Origin: Filomicrobium sp.
GTDB lineage: Bacteria > Pseudomonadota > Alphaproteobacteria > Rhizobiales > Hyphomicrobiaceae
Length of the DNA stretch: 64,000 nt
Reading direction: 5' to 3'
NCBI GenBank assembly: GCA_017792465.1
Contig: CP051234.1
Location: 1,366,606-1,430,605, forward strand
Under the pieces are notes generated by a model. The model was not told the DNA's origin and did no database searches. It saw only the letters and a list, made by a program, of their open reading frames with translations. Shown here one piece after another: positions 63,092-64,000 of the stretch; the stretch's first letter is position 1; every line of letters begins with the position of its first letter. Position numbers and translations under genes: made by a program.

Positions 63092-64000
63092 ATGTACAAC
63101 CTGAAAAAACTAGGACGATCCTATTTCTCTGATCGAAGGGGCAGCATTGCTCCACTCTTCGGTCTCATGGTGGTCCCCATGCTGGCAATCACAGGCGGAG
63201 CCATCGATATCGGCCAGGCAATCACAGCGGAAAAAACACTTCAAAACGCGCTGGATGCAGCAACTGTCGCAGCATGCGGCGGTGGTACGGGCGAACAGAC
63301 GACAGAAGAAATTCTGCGCGCTTTTCTTGCTGCCGAACTGGCAGATTCGCGGATGGGCCTGAAGCCGCCTGCGCAAGATGGAAATGCCTCGACCAATATC
63401 GAGGCCAATGAAGTTGAACTTTCCAATACCGAGTTCGACAAAGAAAGCGGCACCTTGTCACCGACGGTCAAGTCGAAGGTGCCGACGACCCTTTTGAAGC
63501 TCGTCAACATCAACTCGATCGACGTCGAGGCAACATCTTCGGTCAAGTGCGGCGCGAAGCGGCTGGAGCTTTCCCTGGTCCTCGACATCACCGGCTCGAT
63601 GGGCAGCACCGTCAGAGGCAAGAAAAAGATCGACTCGATGAAAGAGGCCGGCCTTGACGTGCTCGATATCTTCGACCGCAACCTGAAGGTAGGCGCGACG
63701 CGCATTGCGCTTGTTCCGTTCTCCGAAACGGTCAACGTCGGTTCGCTGGCTGACAGTGTGCGCGGCACGATCAAGAGCGGCACAAGCTCGTCGCTCGGTT
63801 ACAAGAAACTGAAGTTCAAGAACAACTCCAACAAGACGAAAAAGTGGAAGGCTTCCAAATGCGTCTCCGAACGCGTCGGATCGCATGCCTATGACGATGC
63901 AGCTCCGAACTGCTCCGGTAGCTCGTGCTCGGCACCTGTTGGCCACGTCTACACCAGCAGCGGCAGCTGTAATCCTGGCAACGAGATCCAGCCGCTGACG
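63092..64000 (+). CDS. Second TadG-like VWA protein (C-terminus beyond window)
   Basis: An open frame of 303 codons runs from ATG at 63092 to the window end without a stop. MYNLKKLGRSYFSDRRGSIA and PLFGLMVVPMLAITGGAIDI give the same TadG-type N-terminus as the preceding gene, and the VWA MIDAS is LVLDITGSMGS at about residue 160. Blocks such as VPTTLLKLVNINSIDVEATS align with VPTSILKLIGINSIDLEVSS of the upstream paralogue, so the two arose by duplication. The distal region after the MIDAS is Lys/Ser-rich and differs. Confidence 0.85.
   Translation, partial: MYNLKKLGRSYFSDRRGSIAPLFGLMVVPMLAITGGAIDIGQAITAEKTLQNALDAATVAACGGGTGEQTTEEILRAFLAAELADSRMGLKPPAQDGNASTNIEANEVELSNTEFDKESGTLSPTVKSKVPTTLLKLVNINSIDVEATSSVKCGAKRLELSLVLDITGSMGSTVRGKKKIDSMKEAGLDVLDIFDRNLKVGATRIALVPFSETVNVGSLADSVRGTIKSGTSSSLGYKKLKFKNNSNKTKKWKASKCVSERVGSHAYDDAAPNCSGSSCSAPVGHVYTSSGSCNPGNEIQPLT

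Overview
The window reads as chromosomal DNA of a GC-rich alphaproteobacterium of the order Hyphomicrobiales, possibly Hyphomicrobium or a close relative (inference). Pointers are a C4-pathway HemA (5-aminolevulinate synthase), a MucR/Ros-type regulator, an LdtR-like MarR regulator next to an L,D-transpeptidase, a phasin, a lipid A block with DUF4170 and DUF2093 genes, and lineage-typical small families (DUF1491, DUF6456). I see no rRNA, tRNA, insertion sequence, prophage or CRISPR array. The window is ordinary, densely packed core chromosome with some accessory secreted proteins.

Layout. 1-10.8 kb: truncated phasin, D,D-carboxypeptidase with SPOR domain, membrane J-protein, VWA protein, putA, panC, a small membrane protein, parE. 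11.1-15.6 kb: two calcium-binding RTX exoproteins (serralysin-like protease and CAP-domain protein) with no transporter nearby. 15.7-21.5 kb: fatty acid desaturase, DEAD-box RNA helicase, rsmE, ubiA. 21.7-30.7 kb: envelope lipid block with DUF4170, an MsbA-like exporter, a HCx5R phosphatase, a single-ORF fusion of a DUF374 acyltransferase with Kdo transferase WaaA, lpxK, DUF2093, xseA. 30.8-35.2 kb: purD, a patatin, tadA, a Tat-exported L,D-transpeptidase.

35.5-44.2 kb (minus strand): hemA, then glyA, then the overlapping run nrdR-ribD-ribE-ribB-ribH-nusB-thiL for flavin and thiamine cofactors. RibB carries a GTP cyclohydrolase II-like half that lacks the zinc cysteines. 44.7-51.9 kb: second L,D-transpeptidase, LdtR, a hydroxyisobutyryl-CoA hydrolase-like protein, an extensin-like peptidase with a large insertion, hemB, an A-type Fe-S carrier. 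52.2-57.5 kb: a run of small conserved genes (DUF1491, peptidoglycan-binding protein, DUF5330-like, sufE, DUF6456), a protein made essentially of DnaA domain IV, and MucR. 58-64 kb: oligopeptidase B, a MoaD-like protein coupled to an unknown ORF, and two tandem TadG-like VWA proteins, the second cut by the window end.

Several genes share a cell envelope theme: PBP-type carboxypeptidase, two L,D-transpeptidases, LdtR, peptidoglycan-binding and extensin-like proteins, and lipid A/Kdo synthesis. The less expected items are the DUF374-WaaA fusion, the DnaA-domain-IV/DUF6456 pair with a palindromic promoter and DnaA-box-like repeats, a duplicated upstream element before both TadG-like genes, hairpins at the glyA-nrdR junction, and a hairpin cluster upstream of mucR that could be an sRNA. 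All function calls come from reading motifs by eye. No database search was run.
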